Source: Dyella_B sp035690825
Lineage (GTDB): Bacteria; Pseudomonadota; Gammaproteobacteria; Xanthomonadales; Rhodanobacteraceae
Reading direction: 5' to 3'
Assembly: GCF_051954575.1 (NCBI RefSeq)
Contig: NZ_JBQCHP010000043.1
Location: 21,571 to 85,570 of the forward strand
Length of the DNA: 64,000 nt
Shown here: positions 27,169 through 35,279 of the stretch, in pieces
How the letters are laid out: the number at the start of each line of letters is the position of its first letter
How positions within the stretch are numbered: the first letter of the stretch is position 1
Notes under the pieces: generated by a model
The model's database searches: none
Told to the model about the DNA's origin: nothing
What the model saw: only the letters and a program-made list of their open reading frames with translations
Program-made: the position numbers and the translations under genes

Positions 27169-27953
27169 CAGCCACGCTCCTTGTCCGCCGCCAGGCGCTG
27201 CACGCCCAGTGCGAGCGCCACCGCGATCGCCAGCAGGAACCACACCACGTCCGCGCTGGATACCAGGCCGCGCAGCAGCGTTTCCTGATGCGTGCTCATC
27301 GCCAGCCAGTTGATGAAGCCGCTGTTGATGCCGGCGAGCTGCGCGCCGAGATTGATGCAGTTGAGCGCCAGGCTGATCATCAGCGCGGCCACGGCGGCCA
27401 CCGCCGGATGCGAGGCAAACGCCGAACAGGCCACGCCTATTGCGCCGAGCACGGCCAGGCCCAGGAAGGTGCCCAGCGTGGCGGCGGCGAGCTTGCCCCA
27501 ATCCAGCGCCACGCCATGCGCAAGGCTTGTAGGAATGGCCAGCGCAAGCAGCAACCACAACGCCAGCCAGATCAGCACCGCCAGGTATTTGCCGAGCAGG
27601 ATGCGCGAGGCGGAAAGGCCGGTGGAAAACAGCAGCGGCAAGGTGCCGGCGCTGCGCTCGCTCGCGAGTGTCGTCATGGTCAGCAGCGGCACCAGCAGCA
27701 ACGCAAGTTCGATCATGCCGAACGGCAACGGGCTGCCGGTGATGAAGCTGCTGTACAGGCGCACGGCGACCAGGTCGGTATAGCCCGGGCCATCCGGCAA
27801 GGCCGCGAGCTTGACCTGGTTGAGCAGAAAAATCTGCAGCAGCAGCGCGAAACGCCAGCCCAGCTCGGCCAACGCCAGCGCGGCGACGATCCAGCCAAGC
27901 GGACGCACGAACAGACGGCGCAATTCCAGCCGCGTCACAGCGAGTAAGGTCAT
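27168..27953 (-). CDS. ABC-2 type permease (GldF-like)
   Basis: A 261-residue inner-membrane protein with six hydrophobic stretches and the N-terminal signature of ABC-2 permeases (RLELRRLFVRPLGWIVAAL). A cytoplasmic loop carries SERSAGTLPLLFSTGLSASRILLGKYL, the usual coupling segment of this class. It overlaps the upstream ATPase gene through ATGA and the downstream gldG-like gene through TGATG, so ATPase, permease and GldG are translationally linked. Transported substrate unknown. Confidence 0.88.
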   Translation of the reverse strand: MTLLAVTRLELRRLFVRPLGWIVAALALAELGWRFALLLQIFLLNQVKLAALPDGPGYTDLVAVRLYSSFITGSPLPFGMIELALLLVPLLTMTTLASERSAGTLPLLFSTGLSASRILLGKYLAVLIWLALWLLLALAIPTSLAHGVALDWGKLAAATLGTFLGLAVLGAIGVACSAFASHPAVAAVAALMISLALNCINLGAQLAGINSGFINWLAMSTHQETLLRGLVSSADVVWFLLAIAVALALGVQRLAADKERG

Positions 27954-28702
27954 GCGGCCTGCGCCTTGCCGTTCATGGCGATGTCGAAAAAGGTTTTTTC
28001 CAGCACGGCGTGCTGGTCCGCGGCAAGCGCGCCGTCATAGCGCAGCACGCCTTCGTGCAGGATCGCCACGCGATCGCACACCGCCGTCACTTCGGTCAGT
28101 TGGTGCGTGGAAAGGATCACCGCCGTGCCGGCGGCGGCCAGTTCACGCAGCAGGGTGCGCAAGGCGACCACCTGCACCGGGTCGAGTGCGTTGGCCGGTT
28201 CGTCCAACACCAGCAGGGCGGGCCGGTGCAGCAGCGCGCAGGCCAGCCCCAGCCGTTGCTTCTGGCCCTGCGACAGCACGCCGGCCAGGCGGCGCGACAG
28301 GTTGTTCAGTTCGAGGCGTTCGAGCACCCCGTTACGGGCTTCGTCGAGCCGAGCGCCGGAGAGCCCGCGCAGGCGGCCGTGGGCCTCCAGGTGTTCGCGT
28401 ACGGTCAGTTCTGGCCATAACGGGGCAGCCTCGGGCAGCCAGCCGAGGGCCTGCCGGGCCAGTTCCGGGTGCTCCAGGAAGTCCTGTCCCTGAATGCGGA
28501 TGCTCCCTCGATCGGGCCGCAGCGCGCCGGCGACCATTGCCAGCGTGGTGGACTTGCCGGCCCCATTCACCCCAAGCAGCCCAAGGACTTGCCCAGCCTC
28601 CAGGCGCAGGCTGAGATCGGACACGACCGGCCGGCCGGCGCGGCGCCGGGTCACACTTTCAAGTTGCAGTACGGGAGATAAAGCGGGTTTCGGCGCGTTC
28701 AT
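27950..28702 (-). CDS. ABC transporter ATP-binding protein
   Basis: A 250-residue ABC ATPase and first gene of the five-gene operon ending in mutM. Walker A is GVNGAGKSTT near residue 43, the signature LSQGQKQRLGLA near 143 and Walker B LLVLDEPANALD near 162. LTVREHLEAHGRLRGL is typical of the CcmA/NatA-like group that drives ABC-2 permeases. The start is chosen at MNAPKPALS; the frame extends 37 codons upstream into the divergent promoter region. It is transcribed divergently from the desaturase gene. Confidence 0.92.
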   Translation of the reverse strand: MNAPKPALSPVLQLESVTRRRAGRPVVSDLSLRLEAGQVLGLLGVNGAGKSTTLAMVAGALRPDRGSIRIQGQDFLEHPELARQALGWLPEAAPLWPELTVREHLEAHGRLRGLSGARLDEARNGVLERLELNNLSRRLAGVLSQGQKQRLGLACALLHRPALLVLDEPANALDPVQVVALRTLLRELAAAGTAVILSTHQLTEVTAVCDRVAILHEGVLRYDGALAADQHAVLEKTFFDIAMNGKAQAA

Positions 28703-28846
28703 TGCATGATTGTCGGGGCGACCCCATCCGCTACACAACCGTTTGACGTCACGGTTTAACGGAAACCGACGCCCAAGGCCGTACCATGCTGGTAGGTACG
28801 GGCTCCCCTCCACTAGACTGCCTTTACTACTTCAGGATTTACCAAA

Positions 28847-30043
28847 ATGCTCGATGCAGTGCTGCATTTCCTTTCCGGTGGCGTGAGCCAGGCCGGTTGG
28901 GTGGCGATTCTCGTCTACCTGTTGGTGGTGACCCAGCTCACCATCTTCACCGTCACCCTGTACCTGCACCGCTGCCAGACGCATCGCGGTGTCGACCTGC
29001 ATCCTGTCGTCGCCAACTTCTTCCGCTTCTGGGGCTGGCTCACCACCGGCATGGTCACCAAGGAATGGGTGGCGGTGCATCGCAAGCACCACGCCAAGGT
29101 CGAAACCGAGGAAGATCCGCACAGCCCGCAGATCTACGGCATCAAGAAGGTCTTCTGGGACGGCGTGTCGCTGTACCGCGACGCCAGCTACGTGAAGGAA
29201 GACCTGGAAAAGTACGGCCGCGGCACGCCGGATGACTGGATCGAGCGCAAGCTCTACAGCGGCCACCCTTACTGGGGTCCGGCGCTGATGCTGATCATCG
29301 ACCTCACCCTGTTCGGCGTGATCGGCGCGGCAGTGTGGGCGGTGCAGATGATCTGGATCCCGTTCTGGGCCGCCGGCTTCGTCAATGGCATCGGCCACTG
29401 GTGGGGTTACCGCAACTTCGAAAGCTCCGACACCGCCACCAACCTGATTCCCTGGGGTTTCTGGATCGGCGGCGAAGAGCTGCACAACAATCACCATGCC
29501 TTCCCAAGCTCGGCCAAGTTCGCGCTGCGCAAGTGGGAGTTCGACATCGGCTGGGCCGCCATCTGCGTGCTGCGCAAGCTGGGCCTGGCCAAGGTGCTGC
29601 GCGTGGCGCCCACGCTGGACGTGCGTCCCAACGTGCATCTGCCCGACGCCGAAACCCTGAAGGCCGTGCTCACCCACCGCTTCCAGGCGATGACCGACTA
29701 CTACCGCAACGTGATCGTGCCGACCCTGCGCGATGAAGCGCAGCACGCCGGCGAAGGCATCAAGTCGATCCCGCGCCGCATGCGTCGCGCCCTGGCCGAT
29801 GGCGGCCGCTGGCTCGACGGTGACGGCCGCGAGCGCATGCAGGCGGTGCTGGCCAAGCGTCCAGCGCTCAAGACCGTGTGCGAATTCCGCAATCGCCTGG
29901 CCGAGCTGATGGAGCAGCGCGGTGCCGATCAGGCGCTGAAGGGCCTGCAGCAGTGGATCGTCGAGGCCGAGCAGAGCGGCATTCGCGCGCTGCAGGAATT
30001 TGCGCAGCGCTTGAAGGGCTACTCGGTGGCCAGCAGCGTCTGA
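28847..30043 (+). CDS. acyl-CoA/acyl-lipid delta-9-type fatty acid desaturase
   Basis: A membrane di-iron desaturase of 398 residues introducing a double bond into saturated acyl chains. The three histidine boxes are HRCQTH near residue 44, HRKHH near 80 and HNNHH near 218, between hydrophobic segments (LVVTQLTIFTVTLYL, LMLIIDLTLFGVIGAAVWAV). The C-terminal 150 residues are a soluble helical extension longer than in many bacterial delta-9 enzymes. An AGGA site precedes the ATG and a clear terminator follows. Regiospecificity is by analogy only. With plsB in the same window it belongs to membrane lipid synthesis but is not in an operon with it. Confidence 0.9.
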   Translation: MLDAVLHFLSGGVSQAGWVAILVYLLVVTQLTIFTVTLYLHRCQTHRGVDLHPVVANFFRFWGWLTTGMVTKEWVAVHRKHHAKVETEEDPHSPQIYGIKKVFWDGVSLYRDASYVKEDLEKYGRGTPDDWIERKLYSGHPYWGPALMLIIDLTLFGVIGAAVWAVQMIWIPFWAAGFVNGIGHWWGYRNFESSDTATNLIPWGFWIGGEELHNNHHAFPSSAKFALRKWEFDIGWAAICVLRKLGLAKVLRVAPTLDVRPNVHLPDAETLKAVLTHRFQAMTDYYRNVIVPTLRDEAQHAGEGIKSIPRRMRRALADGGRWLDGDGRERMQAVLAKRPALKTVCEFRNRLAELMEQRGADQALKGLQQWIVEAEQSGIRALQEFAQRLKGYSVASSV

Positions 30044-30063
30044 TCGCAGATTGACGTTTCAGC

Positions 30064-30092
30064 AAAAGCCCGTCTTCATGGCGGGCTTTTTT
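30064..30092 (+). terminator. rho-independent terminator after the desaturase
   Basis: AAAAGCCCG pairs with CGGGCTTTT (9 bp) around a 9-base loop and runs into further T residues. It lies 20 bp after the desaturase stop and before the next gene on the same strand. Confidence 0.88.
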
Positions 30093-30107
30093 ATGGACGG
30101 ATGCATC

Positions 30108-31220
30108 ATGGCAACAAGGGTGTTGTTGATCGGGGCAGCCGGTGTGTTCGGCGCGCGTATCGCTGCGCGTCTTGCGCATGATGCGCGATTTGCGTTGACC
30201 CTTGCCGGTCGCACGCCAGCGACGCTGGCGCATCTGCAGGATGAACTTGCCGACCCTTCCGTCCGGACGGCGGTGATCGACGTGGAAGCGCCCGGTTTCG
30301 AGGGCGTGCTGCGCAGCCTCGAGCCAGACCTGGTCATTCACGCCGCAGGTCCCTTTCAGAAGCAGGACTATCGCGTCGCCAAGGCCTGCCTTGACTGCGG
30401 CAGCGATTATGTGGATCTGGCCGATGGCCGCGAGTTCGTGGCGGGTATCGGCGCGCTGGATGCGCAGGCACGCGAAGCAGGCTGCCTGCTGGTGAGTGGC
30501 GCCTCGACGGTGCCGGCGCTGAGCAGTGCGGTGGTCGACCACTTGCGCGATCGGTTCAGCACGCTGCTTGCCATCGATCACGCGATCAGCCCCGGCAACC
30601 GCACGCCGCGCGGCGACGCGACGGTGGCGGCGATACTCGGTTACTGCGGACGCCCGATACCGCTGTGGCGCGATGGCGCGTGGCGAAGCGGCCATGGCTG
30701 GCTGTCGACGCAGCGCCTGCCGTTCGTGTCGGGACCGCGCTGGGTCGGCTTGTGCGACGTTCCCGATCTCACGCTCTTCCCACAACGCTACGCCGGCGTG
30801 CAGCGCGTCACCTTTCGCGCGGGGCTGGAGTTGCGCCGGCTCCACTTCGGCACATGGTTGCTGGCGTGGCTGGTGCGCCTTGGCGTCATCCACGACCTGG
30901 CGCGCCATGCGCATCGGTTGCGGCGTATCAGCGAATGGTTTCTTCGCGCCGGTACCGACGAAGGCGGCATGCTGATGCTCCTCGAGGGTATCGACAAGCA
31001 TTCACGGCCGCTACGCCTGCGCTGGTCGCTGCATGCCGCGACGGGAGACGGTCCGCAGATTCCGGCCATGCCTGCCGTGGTGCTGGCGCGCAAGAAGGCG
31101 GACGGTACGCTCACCGCGCGTGGAGCGATGCCGTGCATGGGCTTGTTCGACCTGGATGACGCGTTGGCGGCGCTCGCCGATTACGGCGTTCGCGTTGACC
31201 TAAAAATCATGTCGCGATGA
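30108..31220 (+). CDS. saccharopine dehydrogenase-like NAD(P)-binding protein
   Basis: A 370-residue protein with an N-terminal Rossmann motif LIGAAGVFGARIAARL near residue 6 and the region DLVIHAAGPFQKQDY, as in saccharopine dehydrogenase-like reductases. The substrate is unlikely to be saccharopine; many such proteins are uncharacterised and some carry DUF4166 at the C-terminus. Here a DUF4166 gene lies nearby on the opposite strand. The start is after the desaturase terminator; the upstream ATGs lie inside that terminator. The last 14 bp overlap the 3' end of the convergent DCC gene. Confidence 0.82.
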   Translation: MATRVLLIGAAGVFGARIAARLAHDARFALTLAGRTPATLAHLQDELADPSVRTAVIDVEAPGFEGVLRSLEPDLVIHAAGPFQKQDYRVAKACLDCGSDYVDLADGREFVAGIGALDAQAREAGCLLVSGASTVPALSSAVVDHLRDRFSTLLAIDHAISPGNRTPRGDATVAAILGYCGRPIPLWRDGAWRSGHGWLSTQRLPFVSGPRWVGLCDVPDLTLFPQRYAGVQRVTFRAGLELRRLHFGTWLLAWLVRLGVIHDLARHAHRLRRISEWFLRAGTDEGGMLMLLEGIDKHSRPLRLRWSLHAATGDGPQIPAMPAVVLARKKADGTLTARGAMPCMGLFDLDDALAALADYGVRVDLKIMSR

Positions 31221-31626
31221 AGCGCGAGCGCTGCTCCGGCGATGGCACGAAGCACTGCTCACTGCGCCCGAACAGCCGATAGCGGTGGCGTGCCATAAAG
31301 CGATAGGCAACATGGCGCAGGATGCGCGGAATCCATGACATCAAGCCGCCGAGCCAACGCCAGCGACGATCAGGCAAGCTGCGCAAAATACGGACGATCG
31401 CGGTGGTATCGGTGTAGCCGTGGCCGCCTTCGACCAGCAGCATCGAGTACGGCGAATCCGGATCCAGCCCGTGGCTTCGCAGCAATTGCCGGCCGCTTTG
31501 CGCTTGCATGGAGGCGAAGCGGTAGCGTCCCTGGCGATCGTGTTCGAGCAGGAAGCGCACCCAGCGGCTGCACAAGAGGCAGACGCCGTCATAAACCACC
31601 ACGGCAGAGTGGGCATCCTCAGTCAT
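31207..31626 (-). CDS. DCC family (DUF393) thiol-disulfide protein
   Basis: A 139-residue protein with the family hallmark YDGVCLLCSRWVRFLL near residue 10: an Asp and a CxxC-like pair in a thioredoxin-like setting. The later RYRLFGRSEQCF is also typical. The role is not established; redox activity is presumed from the CxxC. It overlaps the upstream DUF4166 gene by 8 bp and is probably translated with it. Its 3' end overlaps the convergent saccharopine dehydrogenase-like gene. Confidence 0.85.
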   Translation of the reverse strand: MTEDAHSAVVVYDGVCLLCSRWVRFLLEHDRQGRYRFASMQAQSGRQLLRSHGLDPDSPYSMLLVEGGHGYTDTTAIVRILRSLPDRRWRWLGGLMSWIPRILRHVAYRFMARHRYRLFGRSEQCFVPSPEQRSRFIAT

Positions 31627-32170
31627 CGCTAACGATCTCCAACCAGCCCCGGTAAGCCACCAATCGACCTAGCCATGGTAGGCGAGTGTCGACGGTGAAG
31701 GCGTAGCGGCCATCACGCTCGCCGCTGTGAGACAGCACAGTGCCGAGCCAGCGGCGAGGCAGGGGCAGGCCGAGCATCGATGCACCATCCAGATGCCAGG
31801 TCACCCCTTGTGCATCCGGGCATAGCTTGAAGCGCAGGATGACCGGTCCAAGCCGCTCCAGCAGGTGCGTGGCCGCTGCGTCGTGACGCAGGGTCGATTG
31901 CATGCGGCCTGACGCAAAGCGCCGTGTCCAGACTTCGCGGCTGCCGCGGCGCTCGATGCGCACCTCCAGCGTTTGCCCCGTGGCAGGAGGCGGCAGGCCA
32001 AGCATGCGCCGCAGCGTTCGCAAGGCGAAGTTATGCTCGCCTTCCACGTTGGCTATGCCACGTGCCAGCACGCAGGCGTCAGCGCCATGCATGCGGCGCA
32101 CCGATCCGGGTAACTGGCGCCAAGCCGATTCGCCCAGCAGGCGAGGAAACAGTGCGTCGCCGATGTTCAT
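31619..32170 (-). CDS. DUF4166 domain protein
   Basis: A 183-residue protein matching the DUF4166 pattern (ALFPRLLGESAWRQLPGSVRRMHG, WTRRFASGRMQSTL, GPVILRFKL, GWLEIVSD). It looks like an all-beta lipocalin-like domain without a signal peptide. The start at MNIGDALFP has GGAAGAG upstream; ATGs at 32203 and 32200 are possible alternatives without a good site. In other genomes this domain is often the C-terminal part of a saccharopine dehydrogenase-like reductase, so the two separate genes here probably work together. Function unknown. Confidence 0.78.
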   Translation of the reverse strand: MNIGDALFPRLLGESAWRQLPGSVRRMHGADACVLARGIANVEGEHNFALRTLRRMLGLPPPATGQTLEVRIERRGSREVWTRRFASGRMQSTLRHDAAATHLLERLGPVILRFKLCPDAQGVTWHLDGASMLGLPLPRRWLGTVLSHSGERDGRYAFTVDTRLPWLGRLVAYRGWLEIVSDD

Positions 32171-32237
32171 GGGATGTGCGCTCTTCCGTTCTGCCGTCAT
32201 CATTTCGATAGATCGACGCAATGCGCGCCCGCAAGGG

Positions 32238-32810
32238 TCAGCTTGCCCCTGCGCACGCGCCGAAGTCGGCTTCTGCTGCAGTGACGACCGAATTGGTGCG
32301 ATCCAGATAAGAAAGCCAGTGCATCGCAGTGTTCAGCTCTTCAACGATGGTGCAGGCTTCTATCATCCGCCCGGATTCAAGCTCCATATCCGTCGTGGTG
32401 TGCGCATCGCCAACGAGTGTGAGGTCGAAGCCTCGCTCAAGGGCGGCGTGCGCGGTGGCCCGTATGCACCAGTTTGTGAGGGCGCCGGCCAGGAATATGC
32501 GGGAAACGTCGAGCCTTTCGAGCAAAGAGAGTAGCTCGGTGCCCTCGAACGCTGAGTTGTACTTCTTGTTGATGCGGGTCTGGCCGACGAGAGGCTGAAG
32601 CTCCGGGACCCACTGCCATGGTGGCGTGCCGTGCTTGAGTTCTTCGTCTTCGTGCTGCACCCAGACTACGGGCACCCCGGCTTCAAGCGCCCTGCGAACT
32701 GCCAGTACCACGTTGCCGACGATGCGATCGCGCTCCCAGGCGGTGGCGACGACGCCGACCTGGACGTCGACAACGAGGAGTGCGCACTTGGATCCCGAGC
32801 GAGTAGCCAT
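32238..32810 (-). CDS. isochorismatase family cysteine hydrolase
   Basis: A 190-residue isochorismatase-fold hydrolase with the Asp-Lys-Cys triad: Asp in LLVVDVQVG near residue 15, Lys in INKKYNSAF near 80 and the nucleophile in TNWCIRATA near 114. Family members act on nicotinamide, isochorismate or N-carbamoyl amides. The sequence matches the broad cysteine hydrolase group and does not point to one substrate. It lies alone between the DUF4166 gene and the terminator of rpmB-rpmG on the same strand. Confidence 0.87.
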   Translation of the reverse strand: MATRSGSKCALLVVDVQVGVVATAWERDRIVGNVVLAVRRALEAGVPVVWVQHEDEELKHGTPPWQWVPELQPLVGQTRINKKYNSAFEGTELLSLLERLDVSRIFLAGALTNWCIRATAHAALERGFDLTLVGDAHTTTDMELESGRMIEACTIVEELNTAMHWLSYLDRTNSVVTAAEADFGACAGAS

Positions 32811-32839
32811 GGCGTGGAATATCTCGTGTTTGACCTGCC

Positions 32840-32868
32840 AAAAAAAAGCCCGCCGGGCGGCGGGCTTT
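32840..32868 (-). terminator. terminator of rpmB-rpmG
   Basis: On the minus strand AAAGCCCGCC pairs with GGCGGGCTTT (10 bp, 4-base loop) and continues into a T run. It lies 45 bp after the rpmG stop, as expected for a strong ribosomal-protein transcript. Confidence 0.92.
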
Positions 32869-32912
32869 CCTGGATCCGGCCTAGGCCGGATGATGACATG
32901 CCTTGCGGCAGG

Positions 32913-33080
32913 TCACTTGATCTTGCCTTCCTTGTAGATCACATGCTTGCGCACGACCGGATCGTATTTCTTGAACTCGAACTTGTCGGGCGTGTTCTTC
33001 TTGTTCTTCTGCGTGGTGTAGAAGTGGCCGGTGCCGGCCGACGAAATCAGGCGGATCTTGTCGCTCTTGCTCTTGGACAT
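32913..33080 (-). CDS. rpmG: 50S ribosomal protein L33
   Basis: A 55-residue protein starting MSKSKSDKIRLISSAGTGHF and ending VIYKEGKIK, an L33 of the form without the zinc-binding cysteines. An AAGGAG site precedes the ATG. It follows rpmB by 12 bp on the same strand, the standard rpmB-rpmG arrangement. Confidence 0.97.
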   Translation of the reverse strand: MSKSKSDKIRLISSAGTGHFYTTQKNKKNTPDKFEFKKYDPVVRKHVIYKEGKIK

Positions 33081-33092
33081 GGCTTGGGCTCC

Positions 33093-33329
33093 TTAGATCT
33101 TTTCGCCGCGGGCACGCAGGTCGGCGATCACGGCCTCGATGCCCTTCTTGTCGATGGTGCGCAGCGCCTGGTTGGAGACGCGCAGTTTCACCCAGCGGTT
33201 TTCGCTGGGAACCCAGAACCGACGCTCATGCAGGTTGGGCAACCAGCGGCGGCGGGTCTTGTTGTTGGCGTGCGAGACGTTGTTGCCGGTCTGCACACCT
33301 TTTCCGGTGACTTGGCATACACGGGCCAT
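33093..33329 (-). CDS. rpmB: 50S ribosomal protein L28
   Basis: A 78-residue L28, beginning MARVCQVTGKGVQTGNNVSH and carrying the typical KTRRRWLPNLHERRFWVP stretch. A strong GGAGGT site sits just before the ATG. The frame extends upstream without relevance: the start is fixed by the conserved N-terminus. First gene of the rpmB-rpmG transcript, divergent from secB. Confidence 0.97.
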   Translation of the reverse strand: MARVCQVTGKGVQTGNNVSHANNKTRRRWLPNLHERRFWVPSENRWVKLRVSNQALRTIDKKGIEAVIADLRARGEKI

Positions 33330-33634
33330 GATGACCTCCGTAATCTTGGTGAACGCCCGTTGGCCAGGGCGACATCGGCCCAGCGGCGCTGTGCGCCACG
33401 CGATGCTGGAGGGTGCTGCTTTCGCCGTAGCCGTGAGGTCCGCATCGCGTCGCGGAATGCCCGGATCACCGGGTCGACAATGGGCGAGCCGTGCATTATC
33501 CCGTAAAAACAGCCGCATGTGCAATCCGTCACCCCATCCGTCGTCGTTCGCCGACATGGCGACAGACGGGGATGTATGGAACAATCTCCCTCCTTTGCGC
33601 CCCGTGCGCCCGTCTTTTGAATCGAGGGATACCC
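33330..33634. other. 305-bp divergent promoter region of rpmB and secB
   Basis: The space between two divergently transcribed housekeeping units. No protein-like frame, RNA gene or repeat is recognisable. It should hold the rpmB promoter and the secB-gpsA promoter, but I cannot assign -35 and -10 boxes with confidence. Confidence 0.5.
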
Positions 33635-34141
33635 ATGGCAGACATCTCCGCCAACGGCCAGGCCACCGGCTCGGCCAACCAGCCGCAGCTCGTGCTGCAG
33701 AAGATCTACGTCAAGGACGTGTCCTTCGAGGCGCCCAACGCGCCGCAGATTTTCCAGGAAATCGGCGAAATCACCGAGGCCCCGCAGGTGCAGTTGAACC
33801 TGTCCCAGCGCGCCACCGGCCTGGGCAATGACCTGTACGAAGTGGTGCTCACGCTCACCTTGACCTGCACCATCAACGAGCGCACCGCGTACCTCGCCGA
33901 AGTGCAGCAGGCGGGCCTGTTCGGCATCGCCGGCTTCACCGAGGCCGACCAGGCCGGCATCATCGGCAGCTATTGCCCGAACCTGCTGTTCCCGTATGCC
34001 CGCCAGGTGATTTCCAGCCTGGTGCAGGAAGGCGGCTTCCCGCCGTTCCTGCTGCAGCCGATCAATTTCGAAGCCTTGTACGCCGAGCAGCAGCGCCGCA
34101 CGGCGACCGGCGGCGAGGCGCCGCAGCAGCTCAACAGCTGA
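33635..34141 (+). CDS. secB: protein-export chaperone SecB
   Basis: Cytoplasmic tetrameric chaperone that keeps precursor proteins unfolded and hands them to SecA. The 168-residue product has the SecB core: LQKIYVKDVSFEAPNAP, YEVVLTLTLTCTI, AYLAEVQQAGLFGI and YCPNLLFPYARQVIS. The start follows GAGGGAT. gpsA follows 20 bp later, an order conserved in many Gammaproteobacteria. It probably serves the several exported proteins of the window. Confidence 0.97.
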   Translation: MADISANGQATGSANQPQLVLQKIYVKDVSFEAPNAPQIFQEIGEITEAPQVQLNLSQRATGLGNDLYEVVLTLTLTCTINERTAYLAEVQQAGLFGIAGFTEADQAGIIGSYCPNLLFPYARQVISSLVQEGGFPPFLLQPINFEALYAEQQRRTATGGEAPQQLNS

Positions 34142-34161
34142 TCGAGCGACCAGGTCCCGAC

Positions 34162-35187
34162 ATGACCGACCAGCCGATCCTGGCTGTCCTCGGCGCTGGC
34201 TCCTGGGGAACGGCCCTGGCGGCGCTGGCCGCGCGCAACGGTGTGCCCACGCGCCTGTGGGGGCGTGATGCGTCGGCCCTGGCCGCAATGGCGGCCAGCC
34301 ACCGCAACCAGCGCTATCTGCCCGATCTCGAACTGCCGGCCGGGCTCGGCTTCGAGCCCGATCTGGCCAAGGCCGTGCGCGGCGCCACGATCGTGCTGAT
34401 CGTGGTGCCCAGCCATGCCTTCGCCGAAATGCTGGACGAGATCGCGCCGATGCTCGATCCGCACGCCAGCATCGCCTGGGCCACCAAGGGTTTCGAGCCC
34501 GGTACCGGGCGCTTCCTGCATGAACTGGTGGCGCAGAAGCTGCCGGGACGCGCGGCCGCGGTCATCACCGGACCTTCGTTCGCGCGCGAAGTGGCCGCCG
34601 GCATGCCGAGCGCGGTCACGGTGCATTCGGAGAACGAGCCCTTCGCGCAGCAGCTCGCCACGCTGCTGCATGCGCCGAACTTCCGCGCCTACACCGGCAA
34701 CGACGTGCTCGGCGCGGAATTGGGCGGCGCGATGAAAAACGTGCTGGCCGTCGCCACCGGCGTGGCCGATGGCATGAAGCTGGGCTTGAACGCGCGTGCC
34801 GGCCTGATCACGCGCGGCATGAACGAAATGCTGCGCCTGGGCGTGGCGCTCGGCGCGAAACCGGAAACCTTGATGGGCCTGTCCGGCCTGGGTGACCTGG
34901 TGCTCACCTGCACCGGCGACCTGTCGCGCAACCGCCGCCTGGGCCTCGCGCTGGGGCAGGGCATCGGCATTCACGAAGCCGTTGCGCAGATCGGCCAGGT
35001 GGTGGAAAGCGTCGTCACCGCCGACGAAGTGATGCGTCTGGCCGACAAGCATGGCCTGGATCTGCCGATCAGCAAGGGCGTGCGCGCCGTGCTGCATGGC
35101 GAAGTCACGCCGGTGGAAAGCCTGAAGGCGCTGATGGCGCGCGAACAGAAGCCGGAATATCCGCAGGGATTGTTCGAAACCCATTGA
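34162..35187 (+). CDS. gpsA: glycerol-3-phosphate dehydrogenase [NAD(P)+]
   Basis: Makes sn-glycerol-3-phosphate from dihydroxyacetone phosphate (EC 1.1.1.94), supplying PlsB. The 341-residue product has the nucleotide motif GAGSWGTALA near residue 11, WATKGFEPGTG, TGPSFAREVA and the catalytic-domain signatures GAMKNVLAVATGVADGMKLG and TCTGDLSRNR. Frame and start are as expected, with a short gap to secB. Confidence 0.96.
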   Translation: MTDQPILAVLGAGSWGTALAALAARNGVPTRLWGRDASALAAMAASHRNQRYLPDLELPAGLGFEPDLAKAVRGATIVLIVVPSHAFAEMLDEIAPMLDPHASIAWATKGFEPGTGRFLHELVAQKLPGRAAAVITGPSFAREVAAGMPSAVTVHSENEPFAQQLATLLHAPNFRAYTGNDVLGAELGGAMKNVLAVATGVADGMKLGLNARAGLITRGMNEMLRLGVALGAKPETLMGLSGLGDLVLTCTGDLSRNRRLGLALGQGIGIHEAVAQIGQVVESVVTADEVMRLADKHGLDLPISKGVRAVLHGEVTPVESLKALMAREQKPEYPQGLFETH

Positions 35188-35279
35188 GCGGCACGTTTTT
35201 CGATCGGCGTGCACGCGCTTGTTGCGGCGTGCACCCTGATCGCTGCTAAGCTCAAGGTTTTGATCGCTCCAGGGATCGC

